Positions 1-6,871 of a stretch of 16,236 nt of DNA are shown here, one piece after another. The notes under the pieces were generated by a model. That model was not told where the DNA came from, did no database searches, and worked only from the letters and a program-made list of their open reading frames with translations. Source of the stretch: an uncultured Collinsella sp. Lineage in GTDB: Bacteria; Actinomycetota; Coriobacteriia; Coriobacteriales; Coriobacteriaceae. Position 1 is the first letter of the stretch; each line of letters starts with the position of its first letter. Position numbers and translations under genes: made by a program. The DNA is taken from the NCBI GenBank assembly GCA_902496845.1, contig CABVCJ010000045.1, forward strand, positions 1 to 16,236, read 5' to 3'.

Positions 1-47
1 CCGCCCCCGCTTTGCTTTAGCCAGGCTGTTATGGATGGGTGTGACGA

Positions 48-1511
48 CTACTCGTCGTGTTTCTCCTCGCGGCGAGCGGCAGCGCGGGCTTCGTGGATGC
101 CTTTGATTGCGGCATGGCGAGCCGTGCGGGCGTCGTGGATGGCGCCACGAGCCTCGGCGGTCGTCGCCTTGGCAGAGCGCAACTTGGCGGCCAGATCGGG
201 GTTGGTTTCGGCGACCGCGGTGATCGCGGGGCCGTCGAGCTCCTCTTGCGTGGGCTCGGCCAAAAAGTCGATAGCATACTGGGCGGCCACCATGGAGCCC
301 TTTGCCAGCACGGTCTCGTCGATCTTGTAAAAGCAGGAATGCTGGGCGTACGTGGCGCCAATCTTGGGGTTACGCGTACCTACAAAGGCGAGCACGCCCG
401 GCACGCGGCGCAGGTACTCCGAAAAATCCTCGCCCGAGAGCGTGCCACGGTAATGGCCTTGACCGGTGGGGCCCAGGCACTTGATTACGGCCTGACGGCA
501 GCGCTCGCTCGAAGCTGCGTCGTTTTCGACCTTGTAGTTGGCGATGGTGTAGTCGGTGAGCTCTGCCTCGGCGCCCAGAGCTGCTGCGGTATGCTCCACG
601 ATGCGTCGCATAAGCTCCGGCATTTCCTCGTGGGTCGAATCGCCGTAGGTGCGCACGGTGCCGGCGAGGTAGGCCGTGCCGGCGATAACGTTGCGCGCGG
701 TGCCGCCGTGCAGCTCGCCGACGGTGATGACAGCCGGTTCGTAGGGGCTGATCTCGCGCGAAACGATGGTCTGCAGGGCGTTGACGATCTCGGCGGCAAC
801 CATAACGGCGTCGTGGCCGCGCTGGGGCATGGCGCCGTGGCATGAGGTGCCGCGGACGTCGATGCGGAACCAGTCGGTATTGGCCATGCGCGGGCCGGGC
901 TCGCAGCTTACGGTGCCGGCGTCGACCTCGCTCCAGATGTGCGCGGCGTAGGCACCATCGACGCCGTCGAGCACGCCCGTGCCGATCATGAGTTTCGCGC
1001 CCTGACCGTTTTCCTCGCTGGGCTGGAAGACGATGCGGACCTCGCCGTGGATGTCGTCAGTCATATGGCGCAGGATTTGCAGCGTGCCGAGCATCATGGC
1101 GATGTGGCAGTCGTGGCCGCAGGCGTGCATGCAACCCTCGTTGACGCTGGCGAACTCCTCGCCGGTCTGCTCGGTGACGGGCAGGGCGTCGATATCGGCG
1201 CGCAGCAGGATGCGGCGGCGCGGCGTGCCGTCCTCGCGATAGGCGTCGGGCGCGGTGCCGCGAAGGGTCGCCACCAGGCCCGTCTTAAGGGGACGCTCGT
1301 AGGGGATATTCATGGCGTCGAGCTGGTTGGCGATGTCAGAAGTCGTGCGCTCTTCGGCGAGGCTCATCTCCGGGTGCTTGTGGAAGTGTCGGCGCTGCTT
1401 AATGATGTAGGGTTCAAACTCGGCGGCGATATCTTGGATAGCTGCGGTGACATCGTCAGCCGCGCGAGTCTCGGTCGCCGCCATAATCTGCTGTGCCTTG
1501 GTTTTCGTCAT
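48..1511 (-). CDS. M20-family amidohydrolase (N-acyl-amino-acid / hippurate hydrolase-like)
   Basis: A 487-aa zinc-type amidohydrolase/peptidase of the M20D group, which hydrolyses N-acyl or amide-linked amino acids in the cytosol; the substrate cannot be read from sequence. Visible motifs are RADIDALPV (about 104-112), the metal-binding MHACGHDCH (C131, H133), QPSEENGQGA with the catalytic/metal glutamates (E166/E167), the HIWS histidine (H191), the dimerisation-domain GTSCHGAMPQRGHDA (221-235) and GEDFS (360-364). The start at 1511 has AAGGAG 10 nt upstream; longer upstream reading in this frame runs antisense into the divergent gene and is not real. The core family length is about 400 aa. 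Residues from about 420 to 487 form an extra Ala/Arg/Glu-rich, probably helical tail. It is divergent from the YtcJ-like gene across a 156-bp gap. No signal peptide is seen. Confidence 0.93.
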   Translation of the reverse strand: MTKTKAQQIMAATETRAADDVTAAIQDIAAEFEPYIIKQRRHFHKHPEMSLAEERTTSDIANQLDAMNIPYERPLKTGLVATLRGTAPDAYREDGTPRRRILLRADIDALPVTEQTGEEFASVNEGCMHACGHDCHIAMMLGTLQILRHMTDDIHGEVRIVFQPSEENGQGAKLMIGTGVLDGVDGAYAAHIWSEVDAGTVSCEPGPRMANTDWFRIDVRGTSCHGAMPQRGHDAVMVAAEIVNALQTIVSREISPYEPAVITVGELHGGTARNVIAGTAYLAGTVRTYGDSTHEEMPELMRRIVEHTAAALGAEAELTDYTIANYKVENDAASSERCRQAVIKCLGPTGQGHYRGTLSGEDFSEYLRRVPGVLAFVGTRNPKIGATYAQHSCFYKIDETVLAKGSMVAAQYAIDFLAEPTQEELDGPAITAVAETNPDLAAKLRSAKATTAEARGAIHDARTARHAAIKGIHEARAAARREEKHDE

Positions 1512-1667
1512 GGTCGATTTGCTCCTTGCTGGGTTGATCGCAAAATCGTACAGGCTCTTTCCAGTATGCCACCTGCCACTTGGCCTGGCAAAGCTGCCGT
1601 TTGCCGCTTGGCATTTTGTAACCGAGGCGGGGGAGTACACTCGGGGGTGTTGAATTTCCTGCCAGAG
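1512..1667. promoter_or_regulatory. Divergent intergenic region with operator-like inverted repeat
   Basis: This short gap separates the two divergent hydrolase genes and must contain both promoters. An inverted repeat GGCAAA-N7-TTTGCC lies at 1587-1605, a plausible regulator site. Toward the plus-strand gene there is TTGGCA (1608-1613) and TACACT (1636-1641), but the 22-bp spacing is too long for a standard promoter. I cannot assign a firm promoter on either strand. Confidence 0.3.
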
Positions 1668-3317
1668 ATGGGGATGCCCATGCAACATATCGATCGGATT
1701 ATCCGCTCCAAGAACGTCTTTACCGCGCAAGACGGCATCGATACTGCTCGTGAGCTGGCGATTGCCATTGCAGGTGACCGTATCGTCGCAGTCGGCAAGC
1801 CCGATGACGTGATCGCCGCCGCTCCCGCCGCCACGCCGGTTCTCGACTACGGCGAGCAGTTTGTCTGCCCCGGTTTCCATGACGCTCATCTGCACTTCTT
1901 CCATACCTCGGTCGGTTCCTCGCCGTACATGCTCATGGATATGGGCACGTCCGAGGCGGCGCTGGTACAGCACGCGCTCGAGTTTTCCCAGGACCTGCCC
2001 GACGACGCTTGGGTTGTGACGCAGGGCTGGCGCGACTACCGTTGGGACCCGCCCGAGCATCCTACCAAGGCGTCGCTCGATGCGGCATTCCCCGATCGTC
2101 CCTGCGTTATGTACTCGGGCGACGGCCACACGCTGTGGCTCAACAGTCGCGCACTCGAGGCGCTCGGCGTCACGCGCGACAGCGAGCCGCCGGCGGGCGG
2201 CAGCTACGACAAGGACGCAAACGGCGAGCTCACGGGCATTGCTCACGAAGCGGCTGCCATGCAGCTGTTGCCGCGCTGTCTTGAGTGGCTGGGCGAAGAT
2301 CGCATCGCAAGCGCTTACGCCGATCAAATGAGGCGCATGGCCGAGCAGGGCATCACCTCGATCTGCGATATGTCGCTCATGCCCATACCGGGCTGCGATT
2401 TTATCCGCGACGATGTCTACGACAAGCTGCAGGCAGCCGGTAGGCTGGGCATTCGTGCCCATCTGTTCCCCACGCTGTTGGATGACCAGTCGCGTCTAGA
2501 AGAGCTCCAGGTACGTTACGCGAACAACGCGCTGCTTTCGGCGCCGGGTTTTAAGCAGTTCTTCGACGGCGTGTCGAGCGAACACACGGCATATCTCACC
2601 GAGCCCTATACCAATCCGCGCTTCCCGGGCGACCAGGGTCGTCTGACAGTCCCGGCTGAGCGCATGCGAAAATTGGTTCTGGCGGCTGCGGAGCGCGGCC
2701 ACACCGTGCGCATCCACGTTATTGGTGACGGTGCGATTCATGCCGCGCTGGATATCTTCGAGGAAGCAGCCGACCTGTACGGCCTGCCCCAGCACGGCCA
2801 TAACACGCTCGAGCACCTGGAGAACCTTCTGCCCGAGGACATCGACCGCCTGCGCAAGCTCAACGTGGTCGCCTCGAGCCAGCCCTGCCACATTACACTC
2901 GACCCGGGTGGACCGGAGCGCGATCTGGGCCTGGAGCGCAGCCGCATCATGTGGCCGTTCGCAACCTATAAGCAGCGCGGCATTCGCCAAGCCTTCGGTA
3001 CCGACAGCCCTATCACGCCCGTTACCAGCATGAACGTGCTCTACACGGCTATCACGCGCCAGGACCCCAAAAGCCACTGGCCCGAGGGCGGCTGGTTGCC
3101 GAGCGAGCGCATCGATGCAGCAACGGCTCTGCGCAACTACACCCTGGGCAGCGCCTATGCAGCGGGCGACGAGCAAAACCTCGGCAGCTTGGAGCCTGGC
3201 AAGTACGCCGACCTGGTAGTCCTGGACCAAAACCCGCTCACCATCGACCCCCAAGAGCTCCAGGCCACCAAGGTTCAGGTCACCTACCTGGCAGGTAACT
3301 TGATCTACGAGCGCTAG
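1668..3317 (+). CDS. YtcJ-like metal-dependent amidohydrolase (amidohydrolase_3 family)
   Basis: About 549 aa, the usual length for the YtcJ/amidohydrolase_3 family of TIM-barrel metal hydrolases; the substrate is unknown. Visible features are an N-terminal small beta domain ending in FVCPGFHDAHLH (H74 and H76 form the HxH metal motif), the barrel-strand RIHVIGDGAIHAALD, LEHLE with a further histidine, and FGTDSPITPVTSMN carrying the late catalytic aspartate. The C-terminal LEPGKYADLVVLDQNPL is typical of the superfamily. The start is uncertain: in-frame ATG codons at 1668, 1674 and 1680 and GTG at 1647 all lie close together, and only weak G-rich ribosome-binding sequences precede them. The in-frame stretch back to 939 is antisense to the neighbour and was rejected. 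The gene ends 19 nt before a clear terminator, so it is probably monocistronic. Confidence 0.9.
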   Translation: MGMPMQHIDRIIRSKNVFTAQDGIDTARELAIAIAGDRIVAVGKPDDVIAAAPAATPVLDYGEQFVCPGFHDAHLHFFHTSVGSSPYMLMDMGTSEAALVQHALEFSQDLPDDAWVVTQGWRDYRWDPPEHPTKASLDAAFPDRPCVMYSGDGHTLWLNSRALEALGVTRDSEPPAGGSYDKDANGELTGIAHEAAAMQLLPRCLEWLGEDRIASAYADQMRRMAEQGITSICDMSLMPIPGCDFIRDDVYDKLQAAGRLGIRAHLFPTLLDDQSRLEELQVRYANNALLSAPGFKQFFDGVSSEHTAYLTEPYTNPRFPGDQGRLTVPAERMRKLVLAAAERGHTVRIHVIGDGAIHAALDIFEEAADLYGLPQHGHNTLEHLENLLPEDIDRLRKLNVVASSQPCHITLDPGGPERDLGLERSRIMWPFATYKQRGIRQAFGTDSPITPVTSMNVLYTAITRQDPKSHWPEGGWLPSERIDAATALRNYTLGSAYAAGDEQNLGSLEPGKYADLVVLDQNPLTIDPQELQATKVQVTYLAGNLIYER

Positions 3318-3336
3318 CCTCATACCTCACTCATAG

Positions 3337-3364
3337 GGGGCACGTTTCAGCAACGTGCCCCTTT
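3337..3364 (+). terminator. Intrinsic terminator of the YtcJ-like gene
   Basis: A perfect 9-bp stem, GGGGCACGT (3337-3345) and ACGTGCCCC (3353-3361), with a 7-nt loop, is followed by TTTCTT. It sits 19 nt after the stop codon, which is the expected place. Confidence 0.88.
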
Positions 3365-3406
3365 CTTATTCGCACCATCCGTATCGCCATTTTGCTGCAC
3401 TGACTC

Positions 3407-3601
3407 TTCTGAATGCCGGGCCCGAATTAGTTAACCTGGCTTCCGGGGCGGACCGGAGGGCATGAAGTTTGTCGCGAGTTCCGTGCGCAAAGGAAAGCAC
3501 TTAATGTGCTTTCCGTCTTGCGCAGGACTGTAAAGCAGCAAACTTCATGCCCTCCGGTCCGCCCCGGAAGCCACCGCTAAGTTATCCCCCGGCATTCAGA
3601 A
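3407..3601. repeat. Long nested palindrome upstream of groES (element E1)
   Basis: This element has three tiers of inverted repeats. Outer arms TTCTGAATGCCGGG are at 3407-3420 and, reversed, at 3588-3601. A perfect 33-bp pair lies at 3438-3470 and 3540-3572 (left arm beginning GGCTTCCGGGGCGG). An inner hairpin has TGCGCAA (3484-3490)/TTGCGCA (3518-3524) around GGAAAGCAC (3492-3500)/GTGCTTTCC (3506-3514). Traces of symmetry (GCACT/AGTGC) reach 3397 and 3612. There is no U-tract and no ORF. It fills most of the 424-bp gap between the YtcJ-like gene and groES. It has the same design as the element at 5744-5886. It could be an extragenic palindromic repeat, a structured RNA or a small foldback element; the function is unknown. 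Confidence 0.85.
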
Positions 3602-3741
3602 AATCTAAGTGCCAAAAAATAAGATTTTTTGACTCTGTGTTGTATAACCCGCCATTCGTGGGTACCATTCAACGCGTACGCAAACAAAAAAGGGTTAATT
3701 CGCGTGGCATAACCACGCGGCCCAAAAAGGAGGAGACAAGC
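3602..3741 (+). promoter_or_regulatory. groES leader with promoter candidates and a hairpin
   Basis: The AT-rich stretch includes TTGACT (3629-3634) and TATAAC (3643-3648). They are only 8 bp apart, so they cannot serve as one -35/-10 pair, and the promoter is not resolved. A perfect hairpin, CGCGTGG (3701-3707) / CCACGCG (3713-3719) with a 5-nt loop, ends just before the ribosome-binding site AAGGAGGAG. I found neither a CIRCE (HrcA) nor a HAIR (HspR) operator here, so this hairpin is the best visible candidate for regulation of groES. Confidence 0.4.
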
Positions 3742-4035
3742 ATGTCGTCTTTGAAGCCGCTTGCAGATCGTGTTCTGGTCAAGCCCGACGAGGCCGAGCA
3801 GAAGACCGCTTCTGGTCTGTATATCGCCAGCAACGCTCAGGAGAAGCCGCAGCGCGGTACCATCGTTGCCGTTGGCGCCGGCAAGGTCAACGACAAGGGT
3901 GAGCGCATCCCCATGGACGTTCAGGTCGGCGACGTTGTCATCTACGGTAAGTTCGGTGGCAACGAGGTCAAGGTCGACGGCGAGAAGTATCTGCTGATGC
4001 GTGCCGACGACATCTACGCCGTCGTTGAGGCCTAG
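3742..4035 (+). CDS. groES: GroES co-chaperonin
   Basis: A 97-aa 10-kDa chaperonin that caps the GroEL ring during ATP-dependent protein folding in the cytosol. The sequence opens with LKPLADRVLVKPDEAEQKTASGL, the standard GroES start and mobile-loop region. It ends with GEKYLLMRADDIYAVVEA, the conserved closing strand. The length matches the family (95-100 aa). The start at 3742 is fixed by a strong AAGGAGGAG 7-15 nt upstream; the same frame stays open back to 3547 inside the palindrome but lacks any GroES-like sequence. groEL follows after a 95-nt spacer without a terminator, so the two form one operon. Confidence 0.98.
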   Translation: MSSLKPLADRVLVKPDEAEQKTASGLYIASNAQEKPQRGTIVAVGAGKVNDKGERIPMDVQVGDVVIYGKFGGNEVKVDGEKYLLMRADDIYAVVEA

Positions 4036-4130
4036 TCTCGTCAGACTCTCTGATTCGTCTTTGAGCGCGCCGTCGCATAGGACTCGGAAGCGGCGACGCG
4101 AGTCACATTTCTTTTGGAGGATTACCCACT
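4036..4130 (+). other. groES-groEL spacer with overlapping hairpins
   Basis: Two stem-loops can form and share bases. GACTCG (4081-4086) pairs with CGAGTC (4099-4104), while the CGTCGC run just upstream can pair with GCGACG inside that loop. The groEL ribosome-binding site TTTTGGAGG follows directly, ending 11 nt before the ATG. This could tune the groES to groEL ratio or be an RNA processing site; that is inference. Confidence 0.35.
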
Positions 4131-5717
4131 ATGGCAAAGAACATTACGTTCAACACCGATGCCCGCGCTAAGCTCGCCAAGGGCGTCAACACCCTGGCCG
4201 ACGCCGTTACCGTCACCATGGGCCCCAAGGGCCGCTACGTTGCGCTGCAGCGCACGTTCGGTGCCCCGACCATCACCAACGACGGCGTTTCCGTCGCTAA
4301 GGAGATCGAACTCGAGGACAACATCGAGAACATGGGCGCCCAGCTGGTGAAGGAGGTCGCCACCAAGACCAACGACACCGTGGGTGACGGCACCACCACC
4401 GCAACCCTGCTCGCTCAGGCCATCGTCAACGACGGTCTGCGCAACGTCGCCGCTGGCGCCAACCCGCTGGCCATCCGTCGCGGCATCGACAAGGCCGTCA
4501 ACGCCGCCGTCGCCGAGATGAAGAAGCAGGCCAAGCCGGTCGAGACCAAGGAGCAGATTGCCTCCGTCGGTACCATCTCCGCCGGTGACCCCGAGGTCGG
4601 TGAGAAGATCGCCGAGGCCATGGAGGTCGTGGGCAAGGACGGCGTCATCACCGTCGAGGATTCCCAGACGTTCGACATCACCATCGACACCGTCGAGGGT
4701 ATGCAGTTCGACAAGGGCTATGTCTCCGCTTACTTCGTCACGGATAACGACCGCATGGAGGCCGTGATGAAGGATCCGTACATCCTCATCACCGACCAGA
4801 AGATCTCCAGCGTCCAGGACATCATGCCCGTTCTCGAGGCTGTCCAGCGCGCTGGTCGTGGCCTGCTCATCATCGCTGAGGACATCGACGGCGAGGCTCT
4901 GCCCACCCTCGTCCTCAACAAGATCCGTGGCGCTCTCAACGTCTGCGCCGTCAAGGCCCCGGGCTACGGCGATCGCCGCAAGCGCATCCTCGAGGACATC
5001 GCCGTCCTCACTGGTGGCCAGGCTGCTCTGGACGAGCTGGGTGTGAAGGTCGCTGACATCACCGTCGTCGTCGGCGGCGCTGGCTCCAAGGAGGCCATCG
5101 ACGCCCGTATCGCTCAGATCAAGGGCGAGATGGAGAACACCACCTCTGACTTCGACCGCGAGAAGCTCCAGGAGCGCCTGGCCAAGCTCTCCGGTGGCGT
5201 TGCCGTCATCAAGGTTGGCGCTGCTACCGAGTCCGAGCTCAAGGAGATCAAGCATCGCGTCGAGGACGCCCTGCAGGCTACCCGCGCTGCTGTCGAGGAG
5301 GGCATTGTCGCTGGTGGCGGCGTCGCCTTCATGGACGCTGCTCCTGCGCTCGACGCTGTCGAGATCGACGACCCCGAGGAGAAGATCGGCGTCGACATCG
5401 TCAAGAAGGCTCTGACCGCTCCGGTCGCCACCATCGCCAAGAACGCTGGCTTTGAGGGCGCTGTCGTGGTCGACAAGGTTGCCGAGCTGCCTGCTGGCCA
5501 GGGTCTCAACTCTGCCAACGGTGAGTGGGGCGACATGATCGAGATGGGCGTCCTCGACCCCGTCAAGGTCAGCCGCGTCACCCTGCAGAACGCTGCTTCT
5601 GTCGCCAGCCTGATCCTCATCACCGAGGCCACCGTCTCCGATGTGCCCAAGAACACTCAGCTTGAGGACGCTATCGCTGCTGCCACCGCTGGTCAGCAGG
5701 GCGGCGGTATGTACTAA
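4131..5717 (+). CDS. groEL: GroEL chaperonin (Hsp60)
   Basis: A 528-aa ATP-dependent double-ring chaperonin that refolds proteins with GroES. Conserved landmarks are MAKNITFNTDAR at the start, TVTMGPKGRYVAL, FGAPTITNDGVSVAKEIEL, the nucleotide-binding GDGTTTATLLAQ (about 86-97), the apical-domain GYVSAYFVTD and KAPGYGDRR, and EEGIVAGGGVAF near residue 390. It is somewhat shorter than the usual 540-548 aa because the C-terminal Gly-Met tail is reduced to QQGGGMY. TTGGAGG precedes the ATG. Codon use is strongly biased to GTC, ATC, GCC and CTC, as expected of a highly expressed gene. That bias also leaves a long empty antisense frame. No U-tract terminator follows; the palindrome at 5744-5886 is the only large structure downstream. 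Confidence 0.98.
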   Translation: MAKNITFNTDARAKLAKGVNTLADAVTVTMGPKGRYVALQRTFGAPTITNDGVSVAKEIELEDNIENMGAQLVKEVATKTNDTVGDGTTTATLLAQAIVNDGLRNVAAGANPLAIRRGIDKAVNAAVAEMKKQAKPVETKEQIASVGTISAGDPEVGEKIAEAMEVVGKDGVITVEDSQTFDITIDTVEGMQFDKGYVSAYFVTDNDRMEAVMKDPYILITDQKISSVQDIMPVLEAVQRAGRGLLIIAEDIDGEALPTLVLNKIRGALNVCAVKAPGYGDRRKRILEDIAVLTGGQAALDELGVKVADITVVVGGAGSKEAIDARIAQIKGEMENTTSDFDREKLQERLAKLSGGVAVIKVGAATESELKEIKHRVEDALQATRAAVEEGIVAGGGVAFMDAAPALDAVEIDDPEEKIGVDIVKKALTAPVATIAKNAGFEGAVVVDKVAELPAGQGLNSANGEWGDMIEMGVLDPVKVSRVTLQNAASVASLILITEATVSDVPKNTQLEDAIAAATAGQQGGGMY

Positions 5718-5743
5718 GGCCGACAAGGTCTAGAACTCCCACC

Positions 5744-5886
5744 GGGAATCCGGGGGCGGGACGGGGCTTCTCTCCGGAACGTCCTCGGACATGCAAAGAG
5801 GCTCCGCATCGCGCTTCGCGCTGCGGAGCCTCTTTGCGTCCTGCGGAATGTTCCGGAGAGAAGCCCCGTCCCGCCCCCGGATTCCC
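5744..5886. repeat. Long nested palindrome downstream of groEL (element E2)
   Basis: Two perfect 37-bp arms occupy 5744-5780 and 5850-5886; the left arm begins GGGAATCCGGGGGCGGGACG. Inside is a second perfect 16-bp stem, GCAAAGAGGCTCCGCA (5793-5808) and its complement (5822-5837), with a further GCGC-TTC-GCGC tip. The two tiers are separated by 12-nt internal loops that both contain GTCC. It starts 26 nt after the groEL stop and has no U-tract. The layout matches E1 (3407-3601), and the arms share a CCGGGG-CGG core. It may act as a terminator or mRNA-stabilising structure for groEL; the function is not established. Confidence 0.88.
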
Positions 5887-6051
5887 TGCGTTTACGGCCT
5901 TGAGGTCGGCGTGGGCGGAGATCGTGGCTGATAGGGATACGTATCCCGGTTGCTGTTTCGCGCTTTGCGCGAAAGGCGCATCACTTTGGGATGGGTGGGG
6001 AACGTGGTTGTTGCGGCAACTGATCCCCACCATAAATTACCCTTGGCATAC
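5887..6051. other. Non-coding stretch with three successive inverted repeats
   Basis: No gene is seen between element E2 and the ribU promoter. Three inverted repeats stand in a row: the 14-bp perfect palindrome GGGATACGTATCCC (5934-5947), TTTCGCGC-TTT-GCGCGAAA (5956-5974), and GGTGGGGA (5994-6001) with TCCCCACC (6024-6031) enclosing a GTTG-CGG-CAAC mini-stem. None has a U-tract. They could be operators or termination/insulation structures between the groEL and riboflavin operons. Confidence 0.5.
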
Positions 6052-6079
6052 TTGCGCAAAAGCCTGCTGGTGCTACACT
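6052..6079 (+). promoter_or_regulatory. Candidate promoter of the riboflavin-uptake operon
   Basis: TTGCGC (6052-6057) and TACACT (6074-6079) are separated by 16 bp and lie 11 nt before the first paired bases of the FMN riboswitch. The position is ideal for a riboswitch-led transcript; the -35 match is weak. Confidence 0.5.
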
Positions 6080-6089
6080 TGCAATTGCT

Positions 6090-6267
6090 GTTTCAGGGCG
6101 GGGTGGAATTCCCCACTGGCGGTAAATTGGGCGGTGCCAAAGGGGTGCCGTGGCGCAGGCGAGGACCTGCGTCGAGCCGATGAGTCCGCGACCCGTGCGT
6201 GTGTTGGTTCGCATGCAGGCTGAACTGGTGAAATCCCAGTACCAACGGTTAGAGTCCGGATGAAAGA
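6090..6267 (+). ncRNA. FMN riboswitch (RFN element)
   Basis: The hallmark RFN sequences are present in order: TTTCAGGGCGGGGTGGAATT, CCCCACTGGCGGTA, then TCCGCGACCCG, CTGAACTGGTGAAATCCCAG and AGAGTCCGGATGAAAGAGG. The closing P1 stem is TTTCA (6091-6095) with TGAAA (6261-6265). FMN binding to this RNA represses riboflavin synthesis or transport genes. The ribU ribosome-binding site (AGGTGA, from 6271) lies only a few bases past P1 and no U-tract follows, which favours control of translation rather than of transcription. A variable hairpin (6154-6171) contains ACCTGC, which is complementary to GCAGGT at the ribosome-binding site. Confidence 0.96.
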
Positions 6268-6280
6268 GGCAGGTGATCTT

Positions 6281-6871
6281 ATGTCTGAACAGTCGCAGCA
6301 TATCCATTTTGAGAACACGAATAGGTGGAGCACCAAACAGCTCGTTACCATGGCGTTGATGTGCGCCTTGGGCGCCCTGTTTATGTATGTGCAGCTGCCT
6401 ATCCTTCCTTCGGCGCCGTTTTTGACCTACGATCCGTCGCTGGTGCCGGCGATGGTGTGCGGGTTTGCCTATGGCCCCGGTGCCGGTACCGCTGTTGCCG
6501 CCATGGCGATCGTTATCCATGCGCTTACCACGGGCGATTGGGTCGGTGCGCTTATGAACTTGGTTGCCACGCTGGGCTACATTCTGCCCGCGGCTATTGT
6601 CTACCAGAAGATGCATACCTATAAGGGTGCCGTGATTGGTCTGGTGCTCGGCGTTATTGCCGCTACGGCGTTGTCTATGGTCGCAAACCTTACCATCGGC
6701 GTTTGGTTCTGGTATGGCTCGGCCGATGTGATTCTGCCGCTCATGCTTCCCGCCGTTTTGCCGTTTAACCTCATCAAGACCGTGCTTAACTCGGTATTGA
6801 CGCTTGCGGTGTATAAGGCGGTCTCCAACCTCATCACGCCTAAAAAGGACCAGGTCAAAGGCCGCGCATGA
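6281..6871 (+). CDS. ribU: RibU riboflavin ECF-transporter S component
   Basis: A 196-aa integral membrane protein, the substrate-binding S component of an energy-coupling-factor riboflavin transporter. About five to six hydrophobic segments are visible (around 20-45, 53-80, 87-108, 115-140, 150-182). The loop YDPSLVPAMVCGFAYGPGAG (50-69) matches the conserved RibU/ECF S-component pattern. The FMN riboswitch directly upstream makes riboflavin the near-certain substrate. I chose the ATG at 6281 (MSEQSQ) because AGGTGA precedes it; the in-frame ATG at 6260 lies within the riboswitch P1 strand. The stop codon overlaps the ATG of the fused ATPase (ATGA), indicating translational coupling. Confidence 0.94.
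   Translation: MSEQSQHIHFENTNRWSTKQLVTMALMCALGALFMYVQLPILPSAPFLTYDPSLVPAMVCGFAYGPGAGTAVAAMAIVIHALTTGDWVGALMNLVATLGYILPAAIVYQKMHTYKGAVIGLVLGVIAATALSMVANLTIGVWFWYGSADVILPLMLPAVLPFNLIKTVLNSVLTLAVYKAVSNLITPKKDQVKGRA

Noticed and set aside
939..1667. Upstream in-frame extension of the YtcJ-like gene
   Set aside because: It overlaps the M20 gene on the other strand and has no amidohydrolase similarity before about 1647-1680.
3602..3741. CIRCE or HAIR heat-shock operator before groES
   Set aside because: CTAAGTGCC is only a partial look-alike and has no partner arm; neither consensus is met.
4122..5726. 534-codon open frame antisense to groEL
   Set aside because: It mirrors the highly biased codon use of groEL and encodes a repetitive Leu/Gly/Asp sequence with no domain; it is a shadow.
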